Positions 25,360 through 35,231 of a stretch of DNA of 50,234 bases are shown here, in pieces (the first letter of the stretch is position 1; every line of letters starts with the position of its first letter). The stretch spans positions 1-50,234 of the forward strand of contig OKRD01000102.1 of the NCBI GenBank assembly GCA_900290335.1, in the 5' to 3' direction. The notes under the pieces are model-generated. The model did no database searches. It was given only the letters and a program-made list of their open reading frames with translations, and had not been told where the DNA came from. The translations under genes were made by a program, and so were the position numbers. Source of the stretch: Burkholderiales bacterium (GTDB lineage: Bacteria; Pseudomonadota; Gammaproteobacteria; Burkholderiales; Burkholderiaceae_F).

Positions 25360-28233
25360 CTACGCCGGGACGGCGTTGGCGCGCGCCAGGGCCTGGCGCA
25401 GGTAATGCCCGGTGTGGCTGTGCGCCGCCTGGGCGATGTCCTGCGGCGTGCCCGCGGCAACGATACGTCCGCCGTCCTGGCCCCCCTCGGGGCCCAGGTC
25501 GACGACCCAGTCCGCGGTCTGGATGACATCGAGGTTGTGTTCGATGACGACCACGGTGTTGCCGGCATCGCGCAGCCGGTGCAGCACCTTGAGCAGCAGC
25601 GCAACGTCATGAAAGTGCAGGCCGGTCGTCGGCTCGTCCAGCACATAGAGCGTGCGGCCGGTATCGCGCTTGGACAATTCCTGCGCCAGCTTGATGCGCT
25701 GCGCCTCGCCGCCGGAGAGCGTGGTCGCGCTTTGCCCCAAGCGCACGTATCCCAAGCCGACTTCGGCCAGGGTGCGCAGCTTGCGCTCCAGCACGGGGAC
25801 CGCGCTGAAGATCTCGCGCGCCTGGTCGACGCTGAGCTCGAGCACCTCGGAAATGTTGCGTCCCCGGTAGAGCACCTCGAGGGTCTCGCGGTTGTAGCGC
25901 TTTCCCGCGCAGCTCTCGCACGAGACATAGATGTCCGGCAGAAAGTGCATCTCGACCTTGATCGAGCCGTCGCCCTGACATTCCTCGCAGCGGCCGCCGG
26001 CGACATTGAAGGAAAAGCGCCCGACGCCGTAGCCGCGCTCGCGGGCCGTTACGGTTCCCGCAAACAGCTCGCGGATGGGCGCGAACAGGCCCGAGTAGGT
26101 CGCCGGGTTGCTGCGCGGCGTGCGTCCGATCGGCGCCTGATCGATGCTCACGATGCGGTCAAACAGCTCGAGGCCCTCGATCGACGCGTACGGCGCAGGC
26201 TCGGCGCGCGCGCCGTTGAGCTGACGCGCCAGGGCCACGCTCAGCGTATCGATGACGAGTGTCGATTTGCCGGAGCCGGAGACCCCGGTGACGCAGATCA
26301 GCCGTCCCACGGGCAGGTCAAGATCGATATTGCGCAGGTTGTTGCCGCTGGCGCCGCGCAGTCGCAGCCATTGGTCCCCAGCGAGCGCACGCGCGCGCGG
26401 CAGCGCAACCTGCAGGCGGCCGGCGAGATAGGCACCGGTCAGCGATCGCTCGTCGGCGATCACGTCCCGGGGCCGACCCTGGGCGATCACCTCGCCCCCG
26501 TGCTCCCCGGCGCCGGGCCCCATGTCTACAACGTGGTCAGCGCTGCGGATCATCTCCTCGTCGTGCTCGACCACCAGGACCGTGTTGCCGAGGTCGCGCA
26601 GCCGCTGCAGCGTTTCGATCAGGCGCCGGTTATCGCGCTGGTGCAGTCCGATCGAGGGTTCGTCGAGCACGTAAAGCACGCCAGTCAGACCCGAGCCGAT
26701 CTGCGAGGCCAGGCGGATACGCTGCGCTTCGCCACCGGAGAGCGTGTCGGTGGCCCGGTCCAAGGACAGGTAGCCCAGGCCCACGTCATGGAGAAAACGC
26801 AGCCGCGCAGCTATTTCCGCAATGATCGGCTGGCCGATCTCGCGGCGCGCCCCGTCCAGCGCAAGGCCCTCGATCAGGCTGCGCGCCTGGGCCAGCGGCA
26901 ACGCCTCGATTTCGTAGATCGCACGGCGCTGCTCTGCCTGCCCGAGGAACACGAAACGCGCCTCCGGCCGCAGGCGCGTGCCCTTGCAGTCGGGACAGAC
27001 CCGCCAAGCGCGCAGGCGGGCCAGGGCCTCGCGCACGGCCGGCGAGTCGGTCTCGCGCCAGCGCCGCTCGAGCGTGGGCAAGACGCCCGGGAAGTGCGCC
27101 GCACCGCCATCCTTGGGCGCGCGTTCATGGACCTCGAGCCGCGGCCCGGCACCGGGCTCGGCGTCCGCCGGTAGGGCGGGGTCGCATCCGTGCAGGACCC
27201 GCCCGCGGAAGGACTCCGGCAGGCGTTCCCAGGGCTGCTCCAGATCCACGCCGCAGCGCTGCGCGAGTGCGAGCAGCCGCGCGTGGCTCTGCCGATTGCG
27301 CGTGTCCCAGCCGCTGATGGCGCCACCGCCGAGCGTCAGTTCCGGGTGGGCAACGACCCGCTCCGGGTCGAAGAATTCGACCTTGCCCAGGCCGGCGCAG
27401 GTGCTGCAAGCCCCGTAGGGGTTGTTGAAGGAAAACAGGCGCGGCTCCAGGCTCGGCGCCGCGTAGCCACAGCGCGGGCACGCATGGCGGCTGGAAAAGG
27501 AAGTCTCTTCGCCGCGATCCACGTCGAGCAGATGGGCCTTCCCGTCGGCCAGGCGCAGCGCCATCTCGAAGGACTCGGCCAGGCGCGATCGGGATGCCGG
27601 CCGCACGCGCAGGCGATCGACCACAACGTCGACGTTATGCGCTTCGCCGCGCGGGAGCTCCGGCAGGTGCTCGCCGTCGACGATTGCGCCGTCGACGCGA
27701 AAGCGCACGAAGCCCCGCGTCCGCAGATCGTCGAACAACTCGGCGAACTGCCCCTTGCGGCCCGCCACCACCGGCGCCAGCACGAGCAAGGAGGTCCCCT
27801 CGGGGCGTGCCATCGCCTGATCGACCATCTGCGCCACGCTATGCGCGCCCAGCGCCAGCTCCGGATGATCCGGACAGTGCGCCTGGCCCGCGCGCGCGAA
27901 TAGCAGCCGAAGATAGTCGTGAATCTCGGTGGCGGTACCGACGGTGGAGCGCGGATTGGAACCGGCGGTGCGTTGCTGGATCGCGATCGCCGGCGACAGA
28001 CCCTCGATATGGTCGACGTCGGGCTTTTCCATCATCTGGAGGAACTGCCGCGCGTAGGACGACAGCGACTCCACGTAGCGGCGCTGGCCCTCGGCATACA
28101 AGGTGTCGAAGGCGAGCGAACTCTTGCCCGAACCCGATAGACCCGTGACCACGACCAAGCGGTTGCGCGGCAGGTCTACGTCGATATTGCGCAAGTTATG
28201 GGTGCGCGCGCCGCGCACGCGAATCTGGTCCAT
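25360..28233 (-). CDS. uvrA: Excinuclease ABC subunit A
   Basis: Damage-recognition ATPase of nucleotide excision repair, 957 residues. Two ABC ATPase modules are visible. The first has Walker [13 protein letters not shown], signature [12 protein letters not shown] and Walker [14 protein letters not shown]. The second has Walker [13 protein letters not shown], signature [12 protein letters not shown] and Walker [13 protein letters not shown]. Zinc-binding pairs appear as CPRC...CSTC and CEEC...CESC. The start [18 protein letters not shown] at 28233 matches the family; the long upstream frame is spurious. It lies 49 bases downstream of ntrX on the same strand. Confidence 0.97.
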   Translation of the reverse strand: MDQIRVRGARTHNLRNIDVDLPRNRLVVVTGLSGSGKSSLAFDTLYAEGQRRYVESLSSYARQFLQMMEKPDVDHIEGLSPAIAIQQRTAGSNPRSTVGTATEIHDYLRLLFARAGQAHCPDHPELALGAHSVAQMVDQAMARPEGTSLLVLAPVVAGRKGQFAELFDDLRTRGFVRFRVDGAIVDGEHLPELPRGEAHNVDVVVDRLRVRPASRSRLAESFEMALRLADGKAHLLDVDRGEETSFSSRHACPRCGYAAPSLEPRLFSFNNPYGACSTCAGLGKVEFFDPERVVAHPELTLGGGAISGWDTRNRQSHARLLALAQRCGVDLEQPWERLPESFRGRVLHGCDPALPADAEPGAGPRLEVHERAPKDGGAAHFPGVLPTLERRWRETDSPAVREALARLRAWRVCPDCKGTRLRPEARFVFLGQAEQRRAIYEIEALPLAQARSLIEGLALDGARREIGQPIIAEIAARLRFLHDVGLGYLSLDRATDTLSGGEAQRIRLASQIGSGLTGVLYVLDEPSIGLHQRDNRRLIETLQRLRDLGNTVLVVEHDEEMIRSADHVVDMGPGAGEHGGEVIAQGRPRDVIADERSLTGAYLAGRLQVALPRARALAGDQWLRLRGASGNNLRNIDLDLPVGRLICVTGVSGSGKSTLVIDTLSVALARQLNGARAEPAPYASIEGLELFDRIVSIDQAPIGRTPRSNPATYSGLFAPIRELFAGTVTARERGYGVGRFSFNVAGGRCEECQGDGSIKVEMHFLPDIYVSCESCAGKRYNRETLEVLYRGRNISEVLELSVDQAREIFSAVPVLERKLRTLAEVGLGYVRLGQSATTLSGGEAQRIKLAQELSKRDTGRTLYVLDEPTTGLHFHDVALLLKVLHRLRDAGNTVVVIEHNLDVIQTADWVVDLGPEGGQDGGRIVAAGTPQDIAQAAHSHTGHYLRQALARANAVPA

Positions 28234-28282
28234 CGACGCCAATCGCCTGTGGGCGAGTACCGAGTGGCGCAGCCGCCCCAAT

Positions 28283-29032
28283 CTACTCGTCGTGGCCCGG
28301 ACCGGCGGTAGTGCCCTGGCCGGGCACGGGCGGATTGTCGAAGCGCTCGGCACGCCGGGCACCGCGCCCCAGCTCCACGCCGAGCTGCTTGAGCTTGCGA
28401 TACAGGTGCGTGCGCTCGAGGCCGGCGCGATCCGCAACGCGGGTCATGCTGTAGCTTTCCTTGGACAGCTGGTACTCGAAATAGACCCGTTCGAACTGGT
28501 CCCTTGCCTCGCGCAGGGGCTGATCGAGATTGATCGCCAGCGCCTGCGCGGTCTGGGTGCCGCGATCACGCGCGCCGGCCTCGCTGGGCACCGGCCGCGT
28601 GCGCAGCGGCGAGCTCTCCTCCGCGCCCTGGCCGGCCGCAGGCGCAGTTCTCGGCCCGCGCAGCCGCTGCCCCTGGTCCAGACCGTTGCGCACCGCCCCG
28701 AGCAGGCGCGCCAGGGCAATGGGCTTTTCCAGGAAATCCAGGGCCCCGAGGCGCGTGGCCTCGCCGGCGGTTTCGAGCGTCGCGTGTCCGGACATCATGA
28801 TCACCGGGGCCGTGAGCTGTCCGCCCGCCACCCACTCCTTGAGCAGGGTTACCCCGTCCGTGTCCGGCATCCAGATGTCGAGCAGGATCAGGTCCGGGGT
28901 CGCCTGGTGGCGAATCTCGCGTGCCGTCGCGGCACTTTCGGCCGTCGTCACCACGTGCCCCTCGTCGGAGAGAATCTCCGACAGCAGTTCGCGAATTCCG
29001 ATTTCGTCGTCAACAACCAGTATGTTTGCCAT
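28283..29032 (-). CDS. ntrX: NtrX-like response regulator lacking the AAA+ domain
   Basis: 249-residue response regulator paired with NtrY. The receiver domain (1-~120) begins [10 protein letters not shown], with the phosphorylatable Asp52 in [11 protein letters not shown] and the Lys in FLEKPI. A linker (~125-180) follows, then a Fis-type HTH (~185-225: [21 protein letters not shown]), which is what ends classical NtrX. The central AAA+ sigma-54 interaction domain (Walker A GESGTGKE, GAFTGA loop) is absent, so the protein is about 200 residues shorter than alphaproteobacterial NtrX and cannot be a conventional RpoN activator. There is no frameshift or leftover AAA+ sequence in the linker, so this looks like a true architecture. 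The gene follows ntrY by 16 bases. Confidence 0.9.
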   Translation of the reverse strand: MANILVVDDEIGIRELLSEILSDEGHVVTTAESAATAREIRHQATPDLILLDIWMPDTDGVTLLKEWVAGGQLTAPVIMMSGHATLETAGEATRLGALDFLEKPIALARLLGAVRNGLDQGQRLRGPRTAPAAGQGAEESSPLRTRPVPSEAGARDRGTQTAQALAINLDQPLREARDQFERVYFEYQLSKESYSMTRVADRAGLERTHLYRKLKQLGVELGRGARRAERFDNPPVPGQGTTAGPGHDE

Positions 29033-29048
29033 AGGTACTTCGAGTGCG

Positions 29049-31451
29049 TCAAAGGGCATCGGCCCCTGGCGGCAGGGACCGGGCCAAGCGATGCAGGACA
29101 ACCGTCACGATTGCGCCCGACGCGCCTTCGCGATTGACGACCTCGATTCTGCCGTCATGCTCGTCAATGATCTTCTTCACAAGAGCCAATCCCAATCCGG
29201 TACCGCGCGGCTTGGTCGTGATGTACGGTTCAAACGCGCGCCTAAGTATATTCGCCGGGAAGCCGAGGCCATTGTCCTCGACCGAAAGCCGCACCGCGCG
29301 CGAGGCCGGAACGGCGCCCGCGCGTCCCGGGTGCTCGATTGCGACCGCCTCGGTACGCACGACCACCAGGCCGGAACGAAATTTCCATCCCCGCGCGGCG
29401 GCCTCGGCCTGGGCGCCCGAAATCGATTCCAGCGCATTGCCGACCAGATTATGGAGCACCTGGCGGATCTGGCCCGCATCGGCCTCGAGCAGCGGCAGTT
29501 CGGCGGCCAGCCACAGCTCGACCCGCGTCGGCGCCGCCTCGGCTGCTTCAGGGCCGGCGGCGGGCGCAGTCGCCGCACCGGGCGCGTCGGCGCCGTATAG
29601 CGCTCCGATCTCCTCGACCAGCGCATTGAGATCGAGCGGGGCAAGACGCGCTGCGGGCAGGCGCGCATAGTCGCGAAACTCGTCGACCATGCGCTTCATC
29701 GCGGCAACCTGGTTGACGATCGTCGAAGTGCCCCGCTCGAGCACCTGCAATTGCTGCGCGTTGAGCGCCGGGCCAAGCTTCATCTGCAGGCGCTCGGCCG
29801 CCAGCTGGATGGGCGTGAGCGGGTTCTTGATCTCGTGGGCCAAGCGCCGCGCGACCTCGCCCCAGGCGACGGCGCGCTGCGCCGAGATCACCTGCGTGAT
29901 GTCGTCGAAAACCACGACATACCCAAGCCCGTCCTCCAGCGGAAGACGCGAACCGCGCATCAGCAAGGCCAGCGGCACGGCGTCGGCCGCCGACCCGGCG
30001 CGGGCCAACTGCATTTGCTGCTGCCAGGAGTCCTTCGGGGTGGCCACCAGCGCCTGATCCCGAAATGCGCTCGAGAGCTGCTGGGCGAGCTGCGGCATCT
30101 CTTCGTGCAAGGACCGGCCGGCGCGCACCGCCAGCGGGGTACCGAGGATCCGTCCGGCCCCGTAGTTGGCCGTGACGATCGCGAAGTTCTGGTCCAGCAC
30201 GATGACGCCGGCCGACAGGTTCGCGAGCAGCCGCTCGAGGTACGCGCGCGCGGTTTCGAGCTGGCGCGAGCGCGTCTCCACGGCATTGCGCGCCTCGGCC
30301 AGCTGGCGGGTCATCGCGTTGAACGACTGCGGCAGCAAGTTGAGCTCATCGTTGCCGCCGAATTCCCGCACCGGGCGGAAGTCGCCTTCGGCCACCGCCT
30401 TGGTTCCGGCGGCCAGTTCCACCAGCGGGGCCGTCATGGACGAGGCCAGCAGCACGCCCGAGGCAATTGCCGCAAATACCGCCAGCAGCAGGGTGAGCGT
30501 CAGGGTGAGCCGGTAGATTCCCTGCAAGCCGGAGCGCGCCAGCGACAACTGCTGGTATTCGCCATACCCGGTCTGCAGGGCTTGGGCATTGGCAGCCACC
30601 GCTGGCGCGACGGTCTGCGTCAGTTGCAAAAAGCGCGGCTCTTCGATGCGTATCGCGTTGACCGCAGGCAGGTGCAGCGCCCCTCCCAGGCGCGGCCAGG
30701 ATTCGGCCAGGGACGTCGAGCCGAAGCTGCGCGCACTCGAACTGAGCGGGATCGGAACGATCGCCCGGGTGCGCAGACCGCTGACCGGCTCGTCGGCGAG
30801 CTCGTCGCCTTCGATGACCGCGTAGCCTCCCGCGGCCAGGGTCGTTCGCAGGGTGCTCGGGTTGGGCAGTGTCGGGGCCAGCTCGAAGCCGGGCGCGCTG
30901 CTCGACCAGATCAGGTTGCCGCTGGCGCTCACGATCGTCGCCTGTTGGACCGCCACGCGCTCGCGCAGCCGCTCGAGCACACGCGGGCGCTCGAGCGCCG
31001 GCGCATCGGCCAGTTCGAGCGCCATCGCGCGCGCCTTCTCCTTGAGCTCGTCGCGCTGGGTCTCGAGGACGGCGCGCCCCAGCGCCAAGCCCGACTCCAG
31101 CGCCCCCTCGACCTTGACGTTGAACCAGGATTCGATCGATCGCAGCAGGAATTGCGACGAGACGACGTAGACCAGGGCGCCCGGAACAACTCCCATGAGC
31201 GCGAAGGCGATCGCGAAGCGCGCCATCAGGCGCGCCCCGAAGCGCCGCGCGCGCACGCGCCGCACCAGGCGCACCGCTAGCGCCGTAACCAGCACGAACA
31301 GCACCAAAGCGATGGCCCCGTTGGCCGCCAGCAAGATCGGGTAGTTGCGCTCGAAGGCGCGCGAGTTGCTGCTGGCGGAGGTCAGCACAAACAGCAGCAC
31401 GCCGGCCAGGGCCAGGCCGCCAATCAGGCCGTAACGGATGATGCGTGACAT
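29049..31451 (-). CDS. ntrY: Sensor histidine kinase NtrY
   Basis: 800-residue membrane sensor kinase. The N-terminal part has about three transmembrane helices (e.g. LIGGLALAGVLLFVL, ILLAANGAIALVLFVLV), then an extracytoplasmic region and a further helix (LTLTLTLLLAVFAAIASG). It continues with HAMP, a PAS-like domain, HisKA with the phospho-acceptor in RRLAHEIKNPLTP, and HATPase_c with HNLVGNALES, DNGLGFP and GTGLGLALVKK. It controls nitrogen- or redox-related responses in other proteobacteria. The start is ATG 31451 (MSRIIRYGLIGG); a TTG 27 bases upstream is also in frame. It is 39 bases downstream of the DUF4390 gene in a def-fmt-rsmB-DUF4390-ntrY-ntrX run. Confidence 0.95.
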   Translation of the reverse strand: MSRIIRYGLIGGLALAGVLLFVLTSASSNSRAFERNYPILLAANGAIALVLFVLVTALAVRLVRRVRARRFGARLMARFAIAFALMGVVPGALVYVVSSQFLLRSIESWFNVKVEGALESGLALGRAVLETQRDELKEKARAMALELADAPALERPRVLERLRERVAVQQATIVSASGNLIWSSSAPGFELAPTLPNPSTLRTTLAAGGYAVIEGDELADEPVSGLRTRAIVPIPLSSSARSFGSTSLAESWPRLGGALHLPAVNAIRIEEPRFLQLTQTVAPAVAANAQALQTGYGEYQQLSLARSGLQGIYRLTLTLTLLLAVFAAIASGVLLASSMTAPLVELAAGTKAVAEGDFRPVREFGGNDELNLLPQSFNAMTRQLAEARNAVETRSRQLETARAYLERLLANLSAGVIVLDQNFAIVTANYGAGRILGTPLAVRAGRSLHEEMPQLAQQLSSAFRDQALVATPKDSWQQQMQLARAGSAADAVPLALLMRGSRLPLEDGLGYVVVFDDITQVISAQRAVAWGEVARRLAHEIKNPLTPIQLAAERLQMKLGPALNAQQLQVLERGTSTIVNQVAAMKRMVDEFRDYARLPAARLAPLDLNALVEEIGALYGADAPGAATAPAAGPEAAEAAPTRVELWLAAELPLLEADAGQIRQVLHNLVGNALESISGAQAEAAARGWKFRSGLVVVRTEAVAIEHPGRAGAVPASRAVRLSVEDNGLGFPANILRRAFEPYITTKPRGTGLGLALVKKIIDEHDGRIEVVNREGASGAIVTVVLHRLARSLPPGADAL

Positions 31452-31490
31452 GAATTGCGGCGAGCGATGGGTGCGCAACGCGAACAGGTG

Positions 31491-32132
31491 TCAGTTCGGA
31501 CGGTCGATCGTCAGCGCCAGGCCGGTCCAATCGGACGCTAGCGTCCAGTCCCGATCGGTCAGCGCGCTGACCTGAAAGGGTTTGGGCAGCATCGAGGTAT
31601 CAAGCCGCAGCCGGATGCGCGCCTGCGTTTTGCCGCCGTCGAACAGCCTCGCATCCGCGACCCGCCATTGGGTCACCCGCCGCATCGTCGCCAGGGCCTG
31701 GTCGAGCGAGTCGAACGGCTGCGCCAGCCCGCCTCGCGCCAGCCGGTATTGCCGGGTCAAGGGACTGAAACTTAGGCGATATTCGATCGACTCGTCCAGC
31801 AGGCGCTTGTCGAACCAATACCAGCGACTGCGCAATACCTCGAGTTCAATGACAAAGTACAGGGCAATCCCGTGGTCGACCGCCTCGCGCAGCGACAGCG
31901 GCAGCTCGACATCGAACTGCGCATCGACGAAGGTCCCGGGGTCGGCGCCGTGGCGCACGTCGACGCTGGCGCGCGCAACCACGATACGCTCCTCGGCACG
32001 CACCGCCGCGGAGGCCGCCAGCAGCACCACGAGGAGCCCAAGCAGCCAAGCGCCGCCCATGGCGCGCGCGCACGCCAGGAAGGGAAACCGCTGGCGGGCT
32101 TCACGCCCGTCGGGACGATCCGGTGCGCCCAT
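31491..32132 (-). CDS. DUF4390 family exported protein
   Basis: 213-residue protein with an N-terminal hydrophobic segment (MGGAWLLGLLVVLLAASAAVRA) that looks like a Sec signal or anchor, followed by a beta-rich domain with DAQFDVELPLSLREAV, RSRWYWFDKRLL and RLSFSPLTRQYRL, as found in DUF4390 proteins located between rsmB and ntrY in betaproteobacteria. Function is unknown. The constant position next to ntrYX suggests a periplasmic role linked to the NtrY sensor, but this is inference. The start is ATG 32132, 7 bases after the rsmB stop. Confidence 0.88.
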   Translation of the reverse strand: MGAPDRPDGREARQRFPFLACARAMGGAWLLGLLVVLLAASAAVRAEERIVVARASVDVRHGADPGTFVDAQFDVELPLSLREAVDHGIALYFVIELEVLRSRWYWFDKRLLDESIEYRLSFSPLTRQYRLARGGLAQPFDSLDQALATMRRVTQWRVADARLFDGGKTQARIRLRLDTSMLPKPFQVSALTDRDWTLASDWTGLALTIDRPN

Positions 32133-32139
32133 GTTGGTC

Positions 32140-33516
32140 TTAGATCTTTTCGAGCAGCGCGTAGAAAAAGCCGTCGTGGAGAACGGGCACGGCCACGTCC
32201 CCAGGTTCCGTTGCAACATTGACAGCGGAATTCGGCAGCAGTTGCAAACCAGTCGGACCGCCATGCGGAAGTCGAAGCCGGCGCACGCCGGGTTGGCGTC
32301 GGACAAACGCTGCAATCTGACGCCGCCCCTCTTCGGCAAATACCGAACACACCACGTAGAGCAATCTACCAGCCGGAGCAAGCAGCGGCCACAGGGTATG
32401 GAGCATTTTGGCCTGCCGCGTTGCCAAATTCGCAACATCGGATGGACGACGCAGCCAAGGGACATCCGGATGGCGGCGCACCACCCCGGATGCGGAACAC
32501 GGAGCATCGAGCAAGATCCGATCGTATTGCACTCCGTTCCAGTAGCCGCGCGGCCCGAGGATGTCGCCAACCAGCACGCGAGCCCGGTCGCCGGCCAATC
32601 CCAGCCGCCGCAAATTCGATTCGATAAAGATTGCCCGTTTCGGGTCCATCTCCACCGCATCGACGCGGCAATCGGCGATCTCCAGAAGGTGTGCCGTCTT
32701 GCCACCCGGGGCCGCACAAGCATCGAGCACCCGCATGCCGGTGCCCACGCCCAGCCAGGGCGCAGCGAGCTGGGCGCCGGCGTCCTGAACCGAGACGAGC
32801 CCGGCGGTAAAACCCGGAATCCGCTCGACCGCAGTGGCGCGATGCAGCCACAGGGCCGACGGCCCGACCTGGCTGGCATCGAGACCCGCCGCCCTGAGCT
32901 CGGCGAGCTGCTGGGCCACCGTCGCGCGCCGGCAATTGACGCGCAGGATGAGTGGCGGCTCCTCGAGCTGCGCGGCCAGGACCGACTCGGCGCGCGATCC
33001 GTACTCGTGCTGCAGGCGTTCGAGCCACCACGGCGGCACGTTGAAGCGCCGTGCCGGGTCGCTGCGTGCCTGCTCCTCGAGCATGGCGCGCCGGCGCAGG
33101 AATTCGCGCAGCACGGCATTGACCATGGCCGCCGCGCCCGCGGTCTGCGCCCGCGATCGCGCGGCCCGCACCGCCTGGTCGACCAGCGTGAACTCGGTGT
33201 AGGAGCCAGCCAACAGCTGGGCCAGTGACACCGCGAGCAGGGCGGTTACGGCCGGGTCCGGCGGGCGATGAACCAGCTCGCCAAGAAGATACTCGAGCAC
33301 TGCGCAGCGTCGCACGGCGCTGGCGGTGATGTCGCGCACCGCACCGGACAAGCGTCCGTCGCCGCGCTGCCCCGGCGGCGCCAGGTCCAGCATCGCCAGC
33401 TCCAGGGCCCGATCCAGCGACTGGCCCGACCGCAGCCGCGACCAGGCCGCGGCCGCCACCACCAGTGCATCGGCCAGCGCGGGAGCCAGGCCGGTCGAGC
33501 GTTCCTCAGCGCCCAT
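32140..33516 (-). CDS. rsmB: 16S rRNA (cytosine-967-C5)-methyltransferase
   Basis: 458-residue RsmB/Sun protein. The N-terminal NusB-like RNA-binding domain has TALLAVSLAQLL and LVDQAVRAAR. The C-terminal NSUN methyltransferase domain has the SAM motif LDACAAPGGKTAHL, the motif-IV region LLDAPCSASGV, and the catalytic Cys in YVVCSVF. The start ATG 33516 (MGAEERSTG) overlaps the fmt stop by 11 bases; the frame upstream is inside fmt. fmt-rsmB overlap is conserved across many bacteria. Confidence 0.95.
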   Translation of the reverse strand: MGAEERSTGLAPALADALVVAAAAWSRLRSGQSLDRALELAMLDLAPPGQRGDGRLSGAVRDITASAVRRCAVLEYLLGELVHRPPDPAVTALLAVSLAQLLAGSYTEFTLVDQAVRAARSRAQTAGAAAMVNAVLREFLRRRAMLEEQARSDPARRFNVPPWWLERLQHEYGSRAESVLAAQLEEPPLILRVNCRRATVAQQLAELRAAGLDASQVGPSALWLHRATAVERIPGFTAGLVSVQDAGAQLAAPWLGVGTGMRVLDACAAPGGKTAHLLEIADCRVDAVEMDPKRAIFIESNLRRLGLAGDRARVLVGDILGPRGYWNGVQYDRILLDAPCSASGVVRRHPDVPWLRRPSDVANLATRQAKMLHTLWPLLAPAGRLLYVVCSVFAEEGRRQIAAFVRRQPGVRRLRLPHGGPTGLQLLPNSAVNVATEPGDVAVPVLHDGFFYALLEKI

Positions 33517-34525
33517 GCGGCGCGCTCTCGAGCGTGAGCCATCTCGCCCCGGCGGCGATCGGGATTCCGGCAAGGAATTCGCGCGCTTGCAGGCGACGGC
33601 CGCCGGCGCGCTGCAGCTGTGTCAGGCACAGGAACCCTTGGCCGCAGGCCACGACGATACCCTCGGCGCCGACGCAATGGACCGCGCCGGGCACGATCGC
33701 ACTCGAGCCGCCCGCGGCCGGCGGCACGCCCAGCACGTGGGCGCGCCAGATCTTGATGGTGTGACCGCCGATGCTGCTGCAAGCGCCCGGAAAAGGATCG
33801 AAGGCCCGCACGCGCGCGGCGAGCCGCTCGGCCGACTCGTTCCAGTCGATCCAGGCTTCGCGCTTTTCGACCTTGCGCGCGTACACCACACCGTCGGCCG
33901 GTTGCGGGCGGGCCTGCAGTCGGCCCTGGCCGATGTCGCGCAGCGCCGTCACCATCAGCCGGCCGCCGAGCTGCGCCAACTCCTCGGTCAGCGTGCCGGC
34001 GGTCACCTCGGGACCGATGTCGATCGCCTCCATCAGCAAGATCGGTCCCGTGTCCAGACCGGCGTCCATCTGCATGATGGTGATGCCGGTCTGGCGGTCG
34101 CCGGCCTCTATCGCGCGCACCACCGGCGCCGCGCCGCGCCAGCGCGGCAGCAAGGACGCATGGATGTTGATGGCACCGACCGTCGCGTTGCCGACGGCAA
34201 GCCCGCGTGGCATCGCCAGGACCGCTTCGGGCAATATCAGACCGTAGGCCGCAACGACCAGGACGTCCGGCGCCGCGGCCGCCAATGCCTGCAGCGCCTG
34301 CTCGGCCTGCGGGCCCGCCCGATCCGTGCGCAGACTCGACGGGGTAAACACCGGGATGGACCGCTGCAGCGCCAGGCGCTTTACCGCAGCGGGCTGCAAC
34401 TGCTGCCCGCGACCGGCGGGGCGGTCCGGCTGGCAAAGCACCAGGCAGACCTCGAATCCGGCACCGAGCAACGCCTGCAGCGCGGTCGCGGCAAACGCCG
34501 GAGTGCCGGCAAAGGCGATTCGCAT
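33506..34525 (-). CDS. fmt: Methionyl-tRNA formyltransferase
   Basis: Formylates initiator Met-tRNA using 10-formyl-THF. The 339-residue protein begins MRIAFAGTPAFAA. The catalytic Asn/His lie in INIHASLLPRWRGAAP and the catalytic Asp in QMDAGLDTGP, followed by a C-terminal OB-like domain. ATG 34525 is used; an in-frame GTG three codons upstream would bring the N-terminus closer to E. coli Fmt. It lies 19 bases after def. Confidence 0.96.
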   Translation of the reverse strand: MRIAFAGTPAFAATALQALLGAGFEVCLVLCQPDRPAGRGQQLQPAAVKRLALQRSIPVFTPSSLRTDRAGPQAEQALQALAAAAPDVLVVAAYGLILPEAVLAMPRGLAVGNATVGAINIHASLLPRWRGAAPVVRAIEAGDRQTGITIMQMDAGLDTGPILLMEAIDIGPEVTAGTLTEELAQLGGRLMVTALRDIGQGRLQARPQPADGVVYARKVEKREAWIDWNESAERLAARVRAFDPFPGACSSIGGHTIKIWRAHVLGVPPAAGGSSAIVPGAVHCVGAEGIVVACGQGFLCLTQLQRAGGRRLQAREFLAGIPIAAGARWLTLESAPHGR

Positions 34526-34544
34526 GAACGCCACCGCGGGCGGC

Positions 34545-35048
34545 CTAGCGCCGCGAGCGCCGCTTCCGCAACTTGGCGCGCACCCGTGCCTGCTTTAGCA
34601 GCGACAGGTGCTCGACGAATACCGTGCCGTCGAGATGATCGATCTCGTGCTGCACGCAGACCGCGAGGGTTCCCGTGCATGCGAGCTCGAACCGCGCGCC
34701 CTGCAGGTCCTGCGCGCGGATCCGGACCTGCGCCGGACGCTGGACCAGCTCGTAGATCCCCGGTACCGAGAGGCAGCCCTCCTCGCACGACTCGAGTTCG
34801 GCCGACGCCCACTCGATGCCCGGGTTGATGAAGACGCGCAGCTCGTTTTTTTCCTCCGAAAGATCCATCACGACGACGCGCTCGAGCACGTCGACCTGCA
34901 CCGCGGCCAGGCCCACGCCGGCCGCCGCGTACATGGTCTCGCTCATGTCGCGAACCAGCGTGCGCAGGCGCTCGTCAAAGGCCGTGACCGGTTGGGCGAC
35001 CCGGCTCAGGCGCGGATCCGGGTATTCGAGTATCGTCAGGATGGCCAT
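34545..35048 (-). CDS. def: Peptide deformylase
   Basis: Metalloenzyme removing the N-formyl group from nascent proteins. It has 167 residues with all three motifs: [10 protein letters not shown] (usual GφGLAAPQ; here Val replaces Pro, a frequent variation in second deformylases), [11 protein letters not shown] (metal Cys) and [12 protein letters not shown] (metal His pair and catalytic Glu). The start ATG 35048 gives [14 protein letters not shown]; the longer upstream frame crosses the promoter region. It is the first gene of the def-fmt-rsmB operon, divergent from the LysM gene with a 183-base intergenic region. Confidence 0.96.
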   Translation of the reverse strand: MAILTILEYPDPRLSRVAQPVTAFDERLRTLVRDMSETMYAAAGVGLAAVQVDVLERVVVMDLSEEKNELRVFINPGIEWASAELESCEEGCLSVPGIYELVQRPAQVRIRAQDLQGARFELACTGTLAVCVQHEIDHLDGTVFVEHLSLLKQARVRAKLRKRRSRR

Positions 35049-35231
35049 GTCACGAGCGGCAATCGATGGAAAACACGGTGAATAACCCGATACAGGGAGT
35101 GAACCGTCCGTAAAGATCCATTGCGACCAGCGCGTATTCGGTGGAAAATTTCGACTCCGGGTCGACGGCGCGGCGCTTGGGCGCAAAGGGCGCTAGCGCT
35201 GCGGACAAATTCGATTGGGGCCCTACCAAAC

